Below, one piece after another: positions 7,898-15,615 of a stretch of 34,783 nucleotides of DNA; positions within the stretch are counted from its first letter, which is position 1, and the number at the start of each line of letters is the position of its first letter. The translations under genes and the position numbers were made by a program. Where the stretch lies: the NCBI GenBank assembly GCA_029937535.1, contig JAPYPT010000018.1, positions 1 to 34,783 on the forward strand, read 5' to 3'. The stretch comes from Alphaproteobacteria bacterium. GTDB lineage: Bacteria > Pseudomonadota > Alphaproteobacteria > GCA-2731375. The notes below the pieces were generated by a model. It was not told where the DNA came from. It ran no database searches and saw nothing but the letters and a program-made list of their open reading frames with translations.

Positions 7898-8863
7898 ATG
7901 CCTGAACGGACAAAAGAGGACGATAATCTGGGTTTTGCCGCCGCCCACGATCTGCCCGTCCCCTATATGCAGCGGCTACGGGACTATTATCTGGCCCTTG
8001 GCTACGGCAACCCCTATCGCTGGGCGCAATATACCAACGTCCCCTTCACCCCCCTGGCCAAGCCGTTGAAAGAGACCAAGGTCGGCCTCGTGGTCACCTC
8101 CGCCCCCTATCAGCCCGACAAGGGCGATCAAGGGCCGGGTGCTAGCTACAACGCCTCGGCCAAGTTCTATCGGGTTTATGCCGATAGCGTGGATAGCGAA
8201 CCGGATGTGCGGATCTCTCATCTCGGCTATGACCGCAAATACACCACCGCCGCCGATATCAATTCCTTCTTCCCCCTGGCGCAGCTAAAGATCGCGGCGG
8301 ATGAAGGCCGTATCGGCGGCCTGGCGCCGCGGTTTCACGGCACGCCGACGAACCGCAGTCAGCAGACCACCATCGAACAGGATTGCGCGGATGTATTACG
8401 GGGTCTACGGGAGGATGGGGCGGAAGCCGCCGTCATTGTCGCCACCTGACCGGTGTGCCACCAGACCGTGAGTCTGACCGCACGTTACCTGGAAGCGAAC
8501 GGCATCCCCACCGTGATCATGGGTTGCGCCAAGGATATCGTCGAACAGGCCGGCGTGCCGCGCTTTCTGTTCAGTGACTTTCCCCTGGGCAATGCCGCCG
8601 GTAAACCCCATGACCCGGCTTCCCAAGCGCAAACCATGGCCCTGGCCCTGGATCTGCTGGAAAGCGCCATTGGCCCCCGCACCACCCTGCAATCGCGGCA
8701 ACGGTGGAACGATGATGCGGAATGGAAGCTGGATTTCCAGAATGTGGATCGTATCGGGACGGAGGAAATCGCCCGCCGGCGGGCTGATTTCGACGAGGTT
8801 AAGCGGGTTGCCAAGCAACGCCGGGACGCGGCCGCCGGGCAACAGACCGACGCGGCTGAATAG
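7898..8863 (+). CDS. GrdB-family selenoprotein with in-frame TGA (Sec184), UxxC motif
   Basis: I read this as one 321-residue protein of the glycine/sarcosine/betaine reductase selenoprotein B family, with TGA at 8447-8449 decoded as selenocysteine. Frame and family similarity run unbroken across the TGA: before it stands DCADVLRGLREDGAEAAVIV, after it PVCHQTVSLTARYLEANGIP and GVPRFLFSDFPLGN. The TGA falls at the first position of what is CPVC in Cys-type relatives, giving Sec184-Pro-Val-Cys187, a typical redox-active UxxC. A SECIS-like stem-loop follows (8452-8489). The start at ATG 7898 follows GAAAGGGC; upstream ATGs at 7814 and 7817 are less convincing. The true glycine-reductase partners GrdA, GrdC and GrdD are not nearby, so the reaction is unknown; a thiol/selenol-dependent reductase or lyase is inferred. 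A CoA-transferase follows 18 bp downstream. The alternative is a nonsense mutation or sequencing error changing TGC to TGA. Confidence 0.83.
8452..8489 (+). promoter_or_regulatory. Candidate bacterial SECIS element
   Basis: Directly after the in-frame TGA the RNA can fold into a stem-loop. GGU (8452-8454) pairs with ACC (8487-8489), GUGC (8455-8458) with GCAC (8480-8483), and CAGAC (8462-8466) with GUCUG (8472-8476), leaving the apical loop CGUGA at 8467-8471. The loop contains G-U, as in known SelB-binding loops, and begins 17 nt after the UGA, inside the usual range of about 16-37 nt for bacterial SECIS elements. The fold was found by eye; its energy was not computed. Confidence 0.6.
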
Positions 8864-8881
8864 GATGCGGAGTAAACGCTG

Positions 8882-10075
8882 ATGAGTAAACCATTCGAGG
8901 GTGTCCGGGTTCTCGACTTCACCCAAGTGTTCGCGGGGCCATTCGGCACCTTCCAATTGGCCCTGCTGGGCGCCGATGTGATCAAGGTGGAGCGGCCGGG
9001 CGGCGAGGAAATGCGCAACGGCCCCCTGTCCAAGGAATGGAGCGACCGGGGCATGGCGCCCGGCTGGCTGGCCATCAACGCCAACAAGCGCAACATCGCC
9101 CTGGACCTAAAAGACCCTAAGGCCATCGAAATCGTCAAACGCCTGGCGGCCAAGGCCGATATCGTGACGGAAAACTACCGCCCCGGCGTCATGGAGCGTC
9201 TTGGCATCGGCTATGAAGCACTTTCGGCGATCAATCCCGGGCTGATCTACTGCGCCGTCTCCGGCTTCGGCCAGAACGGGCCGGAACGCAACACGCCGTC
9301 CTATGATGGCCGTATTCAGGCGGTCTCGGGCATCATGTCCATCACCGGGCATGAGGGCACGGGCCCGACGCGGGTCGGGTTTGCCGTCTGTGACGCCATT
9401 GGCGGCATGACCTCCGCCTTCGCCATCGCCTCCGCCCTGTTCCAACGCACCCACACGGGCAAGGGCCAGTGCATCGATGTTTCCATGCTGGATTCCACCC
9501 TGGCCTTTCTCTCGCCCCTGGTCTCCGAGCACACCACGACGGGGCACATTCATGGCCAATACGGCAACCAGGCCATCTCCCGCCGCCCGACCGCCAATCT
9601 GTTCAAGGTGGGTGATGATAATTTGCTGTTGGCGGTGAACACGGAAAAACAGTTCAAGGCCCTGATGGGGGCAATCGACCGGCCCGAACTGCTCGACGAT
9701 CCCCGCTTCGCCGACTGGCACGGCCGCACGGAACACGAAGCGGCCCTGCGCGAGATTATCGAAGGCGCCTTCGCCACCGCCGATATCGACACCTGGGAAG
9801 CCCGCCTGGCCGAGGCCGGCGCGCCGGCAAGCCAGGTCCGGACCATCGCCGAAGCTCTCAAGCACCCGCAATTGGCGCACCGCGACGTCCTGCAATCCGT
9901 CGACAGCCCCCATGGCGAACTGAACCTGATCGGCTCCGGCTTCCGCCTGGCCCACGGCGGCGGCACCATCGACCGCCCCCCCGTTTCCCCCGGTGCCGAC
10001 GCCGAGGAAGTCCTGGCCGAGGCCGGCTACAGCACGGCTGAAATCACCGCCTTCAAGGACGCAAACGTCATTTGA
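8882..10075 (+). CDS. CaiB/BaiF (class III) CoA-transferase family protein
   Basis: This 397-residue enzyme should move CoA between carboxylic acids through an enzyme-bound aspartyl anhydride. The N-terminus VRVLDFTQVFAGPFGTFQL and GADVIKVERPGGE are family hallmarks. The likely catalytic residue is Asp142 in PSYDGRIQAVSG, equivalent to Asp169 of formyl-CoA transferase. The region ISRRPTANLFKVGDDNLLL and the C-terminal DVLQSVDSPHGE are also typical. GGAG sits nine bases before the ATG. It lies 18 bp after the GrdB-like selenoprotein gene on the same strand, so the two are probably co-transcribed, suggesting that the selenoprotein's substrate or product is an organic acid or thioester. The specific acids cannot be told from sequence. 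Confidence 0.92.
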   Translation: MSKPFEGVRVLDFTQVFAGPFGTFQLALLGADVIKVERPGGEEMRNGPLSKEWSDRGMAPGWLAINANKRNIALDLKDPKAIEIVKRLAAKADIVTENYRPGVMERLGIGYEALSAINPGLIYCAVSGFGQNGPERNTPSYDGRIQAVSGIMSITGHEGTGPTRVGFAVCDAIGGMTSAFAIASALFQRTHTGKGQCIDVSMLDSTLAFLSPLVSEHTTTGHIHGQYGNQAISRRPTANLFKVGDDNLLLAVNTEKQFKALMGAIDRPELLDDPRFADWHGRTEHEAALREIIEGAFATADIDTWEARLAEAGAPASQVRTIAEALKHPQLAHRDVLQSVDSPHGELNLIGSGFRLAHGGGTIDRPPVSPGADAEEVLAEAGYSTAEITAFKDANVI

Positions 10076-10087
10076 AGGCCACGGCAG

Positions 10088-10191
10088 AGAATTTTAATAC
10101 GGTGACGTAATACTTATATAAATGCGCCGTTTTATCATGATAAACAACACCGATGAATGATATAAGTATTACGTCACCGTATTAAAATTCT
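10088..10191. repeat. Long perfect hairpin element with 31-bp inverted arms
   Basis: Bases 10088-10118 and 10161-10191 are perfect inverted repeats of 31 bp around a 42-bp centre. The centre contains a 14-bp perfect palindrome, TTTATCATGATAAA (10131-10144). The element is strongly AT-rich in GC-rich surroundings and fills the gap between the convergent CoA-transferase (stop at 10075) and tadA (stop at 10192). No U-run follows either arm, so it is not a canonical intrinsic terminator, although it could stop transcription both ways. No clear target-site duplication was seen; only CAG near both ends. A MITE-like mobile remnant or a dedicated hairpin are both possible. Confidence 0.85.
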
Positions 10192-10653
10192 TCAGCGGCG
10201 GGCCTGAAAAAACTGCCGGAGCAGCTTCGCCGCTTCGTCTTCGCCGATGCCGGGGTAGAGTTCGGGTTTGTGGTGGCAGGTGGGCTGGTGAAAAATTCTC
10301 GCGCCATGTTCGACGCCGCCGCCCTTTGGGTCCGGGGCGCCGTAATAGAGGCGGGCGAGGCGGGCGAAGGAGATCGCGGTGGCGCACATGGGACAGGGTT
10401 CCAGGGTCACGTAGAGGCTGCAATCGGGGAGCCTTGGCGCGCCGCGCAGGGCGCAGGCCTGGCGGATCACTTCTATCTCGGCATGGGCCGTGGGATCGGC
10501 GCATTCTTCGGTGCGGTTGCCATGCCGGGCGAGAATATTTCCCTCCCCATCGACGATGACGGCGCCGATGGGGACCTCGCCACGAACACCGGCGGCGCGG
10601 GCTTCTTTCAAGGCTTCCGCCATGAAGGTTGATTTCGTCGGCTCAATGGGCAT
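10192..10653 (-). CDS. tadA: tRNA-specific adenosine deaminase TadA
   Basis: TadA converts adenosine 34 in the tRNA-Arg(ACG) anticodon to inosine. The 153-residue protein has the cytidine/deoxycytidylate deaminase fold. GEVPIGAVIV lies near 25-34, the zinc and proton-shuttle motif HAE at 57-59, and the second zinc motif PCPMC at 86-90 (Cys87 and Cys90). FARLARLYYGAPDPKGG and the C-terminal FHQPTCHHKPEL are typical for the family. The open frame runs on upstream to 11091, but that part is a shadow of rluB. I take ATG 10653; ATGs at 10665 and 10623 are alternatives, and none has a clear ribosome site. It is head to head with rluB, with only about 10 bp between the starts. The stop codon abuts the 31-bp hairpin element. 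Confidence 0.92.
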   Translation of the reverse strand: MPIEPTKSTFMAEALKEARAAGVRGEVPIGAVIVDGEGNILARHGNRTEECADPTAHAEIEVIRQACALRGAPRLPDCSLYVTLEPCPMCATAISFARLARLYYGAPDPKGGGVEHGARIFHQPTCHHKPELYPGIGEDEAAKLLRQFFQARR

Positions 10654-10663
10654 GTTGGCCAAC

Positions 10664-11479
10664 ATGAGCAGCAAACAGAATAGCGTCAAGCCGGAAGACC
10701 AATCCAAGGATGGCGAACGGATCGCCAAACGTCTGGCGCGGGCGGGCTTGTGTTCCCGGCGCGAGGCGGAACGCTGGATCGCCGCCGGCCGGGTCAAGGT
10801 CGACGGTAAGGTGCTGGAGACGCCCGCCTGCGTGGTGACCGCGAAAAGCCGCATCGAGGTCGATGACAAGGCCCTGGCCAAGGCCGAGCCCACCAAATTA
10901 TGGCGCCACCACAAGCCGAAAGGCCTGTTGACCACCAACAATGACCCCGAGGGCCGGGAAACGGTGTTCCAAAAACTGCCCCCCGAACTGCCCCGCGTGG
11001 TTTCTGTAGGCCGCCTGGACCTGAACACCGAAGGATTATTGCTGTTGACCAACGATGGCGCCTTGGCCCGGCATCTGGAGTTGCCCAGCACCGGCTGGCG
11101 CCGGCGCTACCGGGTGCGGGTGCATGGTAGCGTGGATGAGAAGGCCCTGGCCCGCCTGGCGGACGGCATCCGGATCGAGGGCATCTCCTATGGCGCCATT
11201 GAGGCCAAACTGGACAGCAAACAGCGCGGCAATGCCTGGCTGAGCCTATCCTTGAAGGAAGGCAAGAACCGGGAAATCCGCCGGGTCATGGAGCATCTGG
11301 ATTTGCAGGTAACGCGCCTGATCCGCCTCTCCTACGGCCCCTTCCAACTGGGCGATCTAGCCCGGGGCGATGTCGCGCCCGTGCCCCGGCGCATCCTGCG
11401 CGACCAATTGGGCCGCCATGCCGCCGATTTCGGCCTGAGCGAAGTCGATGGCGACGCCCGCAAGAAGGCAAAAAAATAG
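10664..11479 (+). CDS. rluB: 23S rRNA pseudouridine synthase, RluB/RsuA family
   Basis: This 271-residue enzyme isomerises uridine to pseudouridine in rRNA, most likely U2605 of 23S rRNA; a RluE/F or RsuA specificity cannot be excluded. An S4 RNA-binding domain comes first, with ERIAKRLARAGLCSRREAER and an RVKVDGK turn. The catalytic domain carries GRLDLNTEGLLLLTNDG, where Asp119 is the nucleophile. KEGKNREIRRVMEHL is the other family signature. The lysine-rich tail is common in alphaproteobacterial members. I start at ATG 10664 (MSSKQ); in-frame ATGs at 10622, 10646 and 10652 exist, but they read through the start region of tadA. rsmD follows after 5 bp, so the two rRNA-modification genes form an operon. 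Confidence 0.9.
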   Translation: MSSKQNSVKPEDQSKDGERIAKRLARAGLCSRREAERWIAAGRVKVDGKVLETPACVVTAKSRIEVDDKALAKAEPTKLWRHHKPKGLLTTNNDPEGRETVFQKLPPELPRVVSVGRLDLNTEGLLLLTNDGALARHLELPSTGWRRRYRVRVHGSVDEKALARLADGIRIEGISYGAIEAKLDSKQRGNAWLSLSLKEGKNREIRRVMEHLDLQVTRLIRLSYGPFQLGDLARGDVAPVPRRILRDQLGRHAADFGLSEVDGDARKKAKK

Positions 11480-11484
11480 CCGCC

Positions 11485-12048
11485 ATGCGGATCGTCGGCG
11501 GCGCCCATAAAGGAAGGCGGCTGACCTCGCCCAAGGGATTGGATATTCGGCCCACCTCGGACCGGGCGCGAGAGGCCTTGTTCAACATTCTATCCCATGG
11601 TGATTACGATGGCCTACCCGAAGACCGGGCGGTGCTGGATGTCTTCGCCGGCACCGGCGCATTGGGGCTCGAGGCCCTCTCGCGCGGCGCCGGGCAAGTC
11701 TGTTTCATCGAACAAAACAAGGCCGCGGCGCGGCAAATTCAGTACACGGCCGATGACATGGGAGAGGGCGCCCGCATCCAGGTCCTGACCAGGGACGCGA
11801 CACGGCCCGGTCCGGCGCCCAACAGCTTCGATCTGGTCCTGATGGATGCCCCCTACCGGATGGGACTATCGGAGACCAGCCTGGCGGCCCTTGCGGATTT
11901 GGGCTGGCTGGCGAAACATTGTGTCTGCTGTGTCGAGCTGGCCAAAGTGGAGCAATTTCAGGCCGGGACCGCATTCACCGTGCTGGACGAACGGACATAC
12001 GGCGCGGCGCGGATCGTGATCCTGCGCTGGCGGGGGCTGCAAGTATAG
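11485..12048 (+). CDS. rsmD: 16S rRNA (guanine(966)-N(2))-methyltransferase RsmD
   Basis: RsmD methylates G966 of 16S rRNA in the 30S subunit, using S-adenosylmethionine. The 187-residue protein starts with the family signature MRIVGGAHKGRRL and IRPTSDRAREALFNIL. Motif I for SAM binding is LDVFAGTGALGLEALSRGA (about 51-69), then FIEQNKAA. The catalytic motif is usually (N/D)PPY or DPPF, but here reads DAPY at 121-124, with Ala in place of the first Pro. This is conservative and probably tolerated. It lies 5 bp after rluB and is convergent with the alpha/beta hydrolase, with 20 bp between stop codons. Confidence 0.93.
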   Translation: MRIVGGAHKGRRLTSPKGLDIRPTSDRAREALFNILSHGDYDGLPEDRAVLDVFAGTGALGLEALSRGAGQVCFIEQNKAAARQIQYTADDMGEGARIQVLTRDATRPGPAPNSFDLVLMDAPYRMGLSETSLAALADLGWLAKHCVCCVELAKVEQFQAGTAFTVLDERTYGAARIVILRWRGLQV

Positions 12049-12068
12049 ACCGCGGCCCCAGAGAGCTT

Positions 12069-12920
12069 TCAGGCTGCACCGGCGATGTGTTGGCGCAGCA
12101 GCTCAATCACCTTGGTGGGAATTTCGAGCTTTGTCAGGTGGCCGATGCCCTCGAAAAGGGTCATCTCGGAGCCAGCGATCGCGGCCTGGATTTCGCTGGA
12201 CATGGCGGGTGGATTGACCGCATCTTCCGCGCCGATGAGCAGCCGCGTGGGCGCCATGATGCGGCCGGCGAGCTGTAGGATATCGGCGGTATCGCTGGCG
12301 CGGGCGGCCTGCAAATAGGCCCGTTTGTCGATCGCCTTCAAAAGCTGCTTGATCAAGCTCACGGTCAGATCCGAGGGATTGCTGCCCAACAACTGCCGCC
12401 ACCGTTTCTCGGCCATGTCGAAGCCGCCGTTCTCGATGAGGTCTTCGCGCAACTGCAACCGTGCCTGGCGATCAGGAACCGGCCGCCAAGCCTGCCCACG
12501 GGAAGCGCCCAGCAGCATCAAACTTTGGACCCGGTCGGGATAGAGCGCCGCCATCGCCGCGCCAATCATGGAACCGAAGGAGCTGCCCACAACATGGCAT
12601 TTCTCGATCTCCAGGCTGTCGAGCAATGCCACGGCGGCGGCGGCATATTGGGCATGGTCCGGCGCGTCCGCCTCGAAATGATCCGAGAGATAATAACCCG
12701 GCGCATTCCACGCGATCAGGCGGTGGCTGTCCGATAGTCCGTCCAGAATAAAACGCCAGCCACCCGCATGGGTGCCAATGCCATGCAGCAGCAAAAGCGT
12801 TTCATTGTGCCCCGCGCCCGCCTCGCGGTAGCTCAGGCGGTCACCATCCAGGCCGCAAGCCTGTGCGTCTACCTGGGCAAATCGAAGTTCGGGCAGTGGG
12901 GGGATGTTTTCCGTATCCAT
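12069..12920 (-). CDS. Alpha/beta hydrolase
   Basis: This 283-residue protein has the alpha/beta-hydrolase fold. The oxyanion-side motif LLLLHGIGTHAGGW (about 42-55) is followed by the nucleophile elbow GSSFG with Ser114. The acid is probably Asp233 in GAEDAVNP and the base His261 in GIGHLTKLE, completing a catalytic triad. There is no signal peptide. The ATG at 12920 lies two bases beyond the TGA of the VOC gene, so the two are translationally coupled. The open frame reaches 13067, but that extension overlaps the VOC gene. Close coupling with a VOC protein suggests ring-cleavage or C-C hydrolysis chemistry in a small catabolic or detoxification step. That is an inference; the substrate is unknown. 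Confidence 0.88.
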   Translation of the reverse strand: MDTENIPPLPELRFAQVDAQACGLDGDRLSYREAGAGHNETLLLLHGIGTHAGGWRFILDGLSDSHRLIAWNAPGYYLSDHFEADAPDHAQYAAAAVALLDSLEIEKCHVVGSSFGSMIGAAMAALYPDRVQSLMLLGASRGQAWRPVPDRQARLQLREDLIENGGFDMAEKRWRQLLGSNPSDLTVSLIKQLLKAIDKRAYLQAARASDTADILQLAGRIMAPTRLLIGAEDAVNPPAMSSEIQAAIAGSEMTLFEGIGHLTKLEIPTKVIELLRQHIAGAA

Positions 12921-12922
12921 GA

Positions 12923-13789
12923 TCAGGCCTCGAATACCAGGGCAATACCGGAAGCCTGCTCGGCGGGCACCACGATCCGATCCGGTTCGGCAATGACATG
13001 AAAGCCTCGTTCGGCGAGCCGCCGCCCCATCTTTCCCAGGTCCGGTGTTTTGAACGAGACCCCGCAAATGGTTGGTATGCCGGACAGCAGCGTGCCCGGC
13101 AAAACAGCCCCGACGGCCCGGTAGTCGACGATGGTCAGGCTCGACAGGCGGGGCAGGCGGAACAGCACTTGATGTTCACCCCGCTCGGGCTCCAAGTCCA
13201 AAATCTTGCTGTATCGGGCGGCATATTCGGCAACATCGTCAACCACCAGGAACACCCCGGACAGCTCGCTACAGCCGTTCCCATGCTCAATGTACCGCGG
13301 CTGGTAAATATATTCAGGCGTCAGGTGACAGGCGGCCTGGATATAGCCCTCCGGCGTTTCGCCCATGGCAAATTGGGCGCGCTCGAACTTTGCCGTTTTG
13401 ATGCCGTCCGGGGTATCGATGTCGCGCTGCAGGGGTATCACGCCGGACGTTGCCAATCCGTTTTTCCGCACATTTTCATCGGCCGCCGTCAGATCCTCGG
13501 CGTTGAAACAAATGATGTGCGCGCCTTGATGCCGGCAAAGATAGTCCGCCATGCGCGGCTCCGGATTGTCGCGATCCTCGCTGGCCAGAATTTCTAGGTA
13601 ATTGTGCGCGAACATGATGCAGCGGTTGCCGTAGGCGAACGGCTTTACGGCATCGCCTTGCTTCCAGGCGCCGGAGTGTTTCGAAAACGGCGTCAGGTAA
13701 AAGCCCATGGCCTCGAACCCGGTAACGGCCGCGGCCATGTCGTGAACCACAATTCCCACATGGTTGACGCTATCGATATGTGACGTCAC
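12923..13789 (-). CDS. VOC (glyoxalase/dioxygenase superfamily) protein, two modules
   Basis: This 288-residue protein belongs to the vicinal-oxygen-chelate superfamily, most like the glyoxalase-like (PF13468-type) group. The first module starts with IDSVNHVGIVVHDMAAAV, with His9 a possible metal ligand, and contains NYLEILA. A second module starts near GVFLVVDDVAEYAARY, about residue 180. The start is a GTG at 13789, chosen because a strong GGAGGTGA ribosome site lies just upstream; the open frame extends to 13897, but that part overlaps mutL. The gene lies 35 bp after mutL and 2 bp before the hydrolase. Members of this fold include glyoxalases, extradiol dioxygenases and isomerases, so the reaction is not assigned. 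Confidence 0.85.
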   Translation of the reverse strand: MTSHIDSVNHVGIVVHDMAAAVTGFEAMGFYLTPFSKHSGAWKQGDAVKPFAYGNRCIMFAHNYLEILASEDRDNPEPRMADYLCRHQGAHIICFNAEDLTAADENVRKNGLATSGVIPLQRDIDTPDGIKTAKFERAQFAMGETPEGYIQAACHLTPEYIYQPRYIEHGNGCSELSGVFLVVDDVAEYAARYSKILDLEPERGEHQVLFRLPRLSSLTIVDYRAVGAVLPGTLLSGIPTICGVSFKTPDLGKMGRRLAERGFHVIAEPDRIVVPAEQASGIALVFEA

Positions 13790-13824
13790 GTACTCACCTC
13801 CGAAATTCGCCCTTTGACAGATTT

Positions 13825-15615
13825 TTAACGGCGCCCGAACAGACTTTCGATATCGCCCAGTTGCAGCTCCACATAAGTGGGGCGGCCATGGCTGCACTGG
13901 CCCGAACGTGGCGTGCGCTCCATCTCCCGGAGCAGCGCATTCATTTCCTCCACGCTGAAGCGGCGGCCTGCACGGACACTGCCGTGGCAGGCCATGGAGG
14001 CGCAGACATCATCCAGCCGCTCGCGCAGGGCCAAGGCCTGGTCCATCTCCGCCAATTCATCCGCCAGATCCTGGATCAGGCCCTGAATATTGCTTTCCCC
14101 CAGCAGGGCGGGAATTTCCCGCACCACGATGGTGCCGCCGCCAAAGGCTTCCACGACCAGACCCAGTTCCGCCAATTCGCCGGCGCGCGCGACAATGCGT
14201 TCGGCGCCGGCCTCGTCCAATTCCACCACCTCTGGCAACAGCAGCATTTGCCGGGCCACGCCGTTGGCCGCCAATTGCGCCTGCATGCGCTCCATCACCA
14301 GGCGCTCGTGGGCGGCATGCTGATCGACGATGACGATGCCATTCGCCGTCTGCGACACAATGTAGGTTTCATGCAATTGGCCCCGGGCCACGCCCAGGGG
14401 ATAGTCGCCCACCGGAACCACATTGTCTTCGGGCTCGAACCGGGCGGATGGTTCGGCGGTGGCCGCGAAGGGCGCCTGAAAGACCGCCGCCGCCTCCCGC
14501 AACCCAGGCCCGCCATAGCCAGCCGGCTGATGGTAGGGCAGACTGAAGCCGCCTTCCCGCACCCGGCCCAGGGCGGCCGTGCTGACGGTCGTGGCGCTGC
14601 GGTGACCAGCACCCGCCAGGGCATGGCGCAGGGCGGAAACCAGCAGGCCACGGACTATTGCCGCATCGCGAAAGCGTACCTCCGCCTTCATGGGGTGAAC
14701 GTTGACATCGACCTCCGCCGCCGGAACCTCGAGGAACAGCGCCGCCATGGCATGTCGGTCATGGGCCAGCACATCCATGTATCCGGCGCGCAGGGCGCCC
14801 GCCAAAACCCGGTCGCGCACGGGGCGGCCATTGACGAACAGATATTGCATGCGGTTGTTGGCGCGGTTCAGGGTCGGCAGCCCGGCATAACCGGTCAGGC
14901 GGATGCCCTCCCGCTCGGCATTGATGGCCAGGGCGTTGTCCGCGAACTCCCGCCCCATGACGGCGCCCAGGCGGGCCAGTCGGGCATCGAACAGATCGCC
15001 CGTGCTTGCGCTCAAGTCCAGGCTGCGCCGCTCCCCATCGGACAGGGTAAAGGCAATATCGGGCCGCACCATGGCCAGACGCCTGACCACGTCGACCGCG
15101 TGCTGGAATTCCGTGCGCGGGGTCTTCAAAAACTTCAAACGCGCCGGCGTGGCAAAAAATAAATCCCGCACCTCGACCCAGCTGCCCGTGGCCTGCGCCG
15201 CCGGCACGGGCGCGCCGACCTCGCCCCCGTCCACATCGATCCGCCATGCCTCCCCTGCGTCCTGGGCCCGCGAGGTGATCGCCAGACGGGCCACGGCGCC
15301 GATGGAGGGCAGCGCCTCGCCGCGAAAGCCCAGCCATTGGATATGCAACAGATCCTCGTCGGGCAGCTTGGACGTGGCGTGACGCTCCACTGCAAGGAGC
15401 AGATCGTCGCGCCCCATGCCATGGCCATCATCGGTGACGGAGATCAATTCCCGCCCGCCATCGATCAAGACAATATCAATCTTGCCGGCGCCGGCGTCGA
15501 TGGCGTTCTCGACAAGTTCCTTGAGGGCCGAGGCGGGGCGTTCAACCACTTCGCCGGCGGCGATACGGTTGACGGTAATCTCCGGCAATCGGCGCAGGCG
15601 GCTCAGACGGTTCAT
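13825..15615 (-). CDS. mutL: DNA mismatch repair endonuclease MutL
   Basis: MutL couples mismatch recognition by MutS to strand incision. The 596-residue protein has an N-terminal GHKL ATPase with [26 protein letters not shown] and [11 protein letters not shown]. After a variable proline/alanine linker near 345-400 comes the C-terminal dimerisation/endonuclease domain. It carries the metal-binding motif DQHAAHE starting at Asp431, and the downstream QCSHGRP element, both absent from methyl-directed MutL of E. coli. Intrinsic nicking activity is therefore expected, as in organisms lacking MutH. The ATG overlaps the stop of pgi in an ATGA, so the genes are translationally coupled. A long plus-strand ORF over this gene (13780-15162) is a shadow. 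Confidence 0.96.
   Translation of the reverse strand: MNRLSRLRRLPEITVNRIAAGEVVERPASALKELVENAIDAGAGKIDIVLIDGGRELISVTDDGHGMGRDDLLLAVERHATSKLPDEDLLHIQWLGFRGEALPSIGAVARLAITSRAQDAGEAWRIDVDGGEVGAPVPAAQATGSWVEVRDLFFATPARLKFLKTPRTEFQHAVDVVRRLAMVRPDIAFTLSDGERRSLDLSASTGDLFDARLARLGAVMGREFADNALAINAEREGIRLTGYAGLPTLNRANNRMQYLFVNGRPVRDRVLAGALRAGYMDVLAHDRHAMAALFLEVPAAEVDVNVHPMKAEVRFRDAAIVRGLLVSALRHALAGAGHRSATTVSTAALGRVREGGFSLPYHQPAGYGGPGLREAAAVFQAPFAATAEPSARFEPEDNVVPVGDYPLGVARGQLHETYIVSQTANGIVIVDQHAAHERLVMERMQAQLAANGVARQMLLLPEVVELDEAGAERIVARAGELAELGLVVEAFGGGTIVVREIPALLGESNIQGLIQDLADELAEMDQALALRERLDDVCASMACHGSVRAGRRFSVEEMNALLREMERTPRSGQCSHGRPTYVELQLGDIESLFGRR

Noticed and set aside
7814-8449. A separate 211-residue gene ending at TGA 8447, with a second gene starting at GTG 8453
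   Set aside because: Both are in one frame, the split falls within a conserved redox motif, and neither half is a complete family member.
10654-11091. N-terminal extension of tadA to 299 residues
   Set aside because: The extension is antisense to rluB, and the family starts near 10653.
13780-15162. Long plus-strand ORF of 460 residues
   Set aside because: It is antisense to mutL, has low-complexity His/Gln/Arg-rich sequence and no family features; a GC-rich shadow frame.
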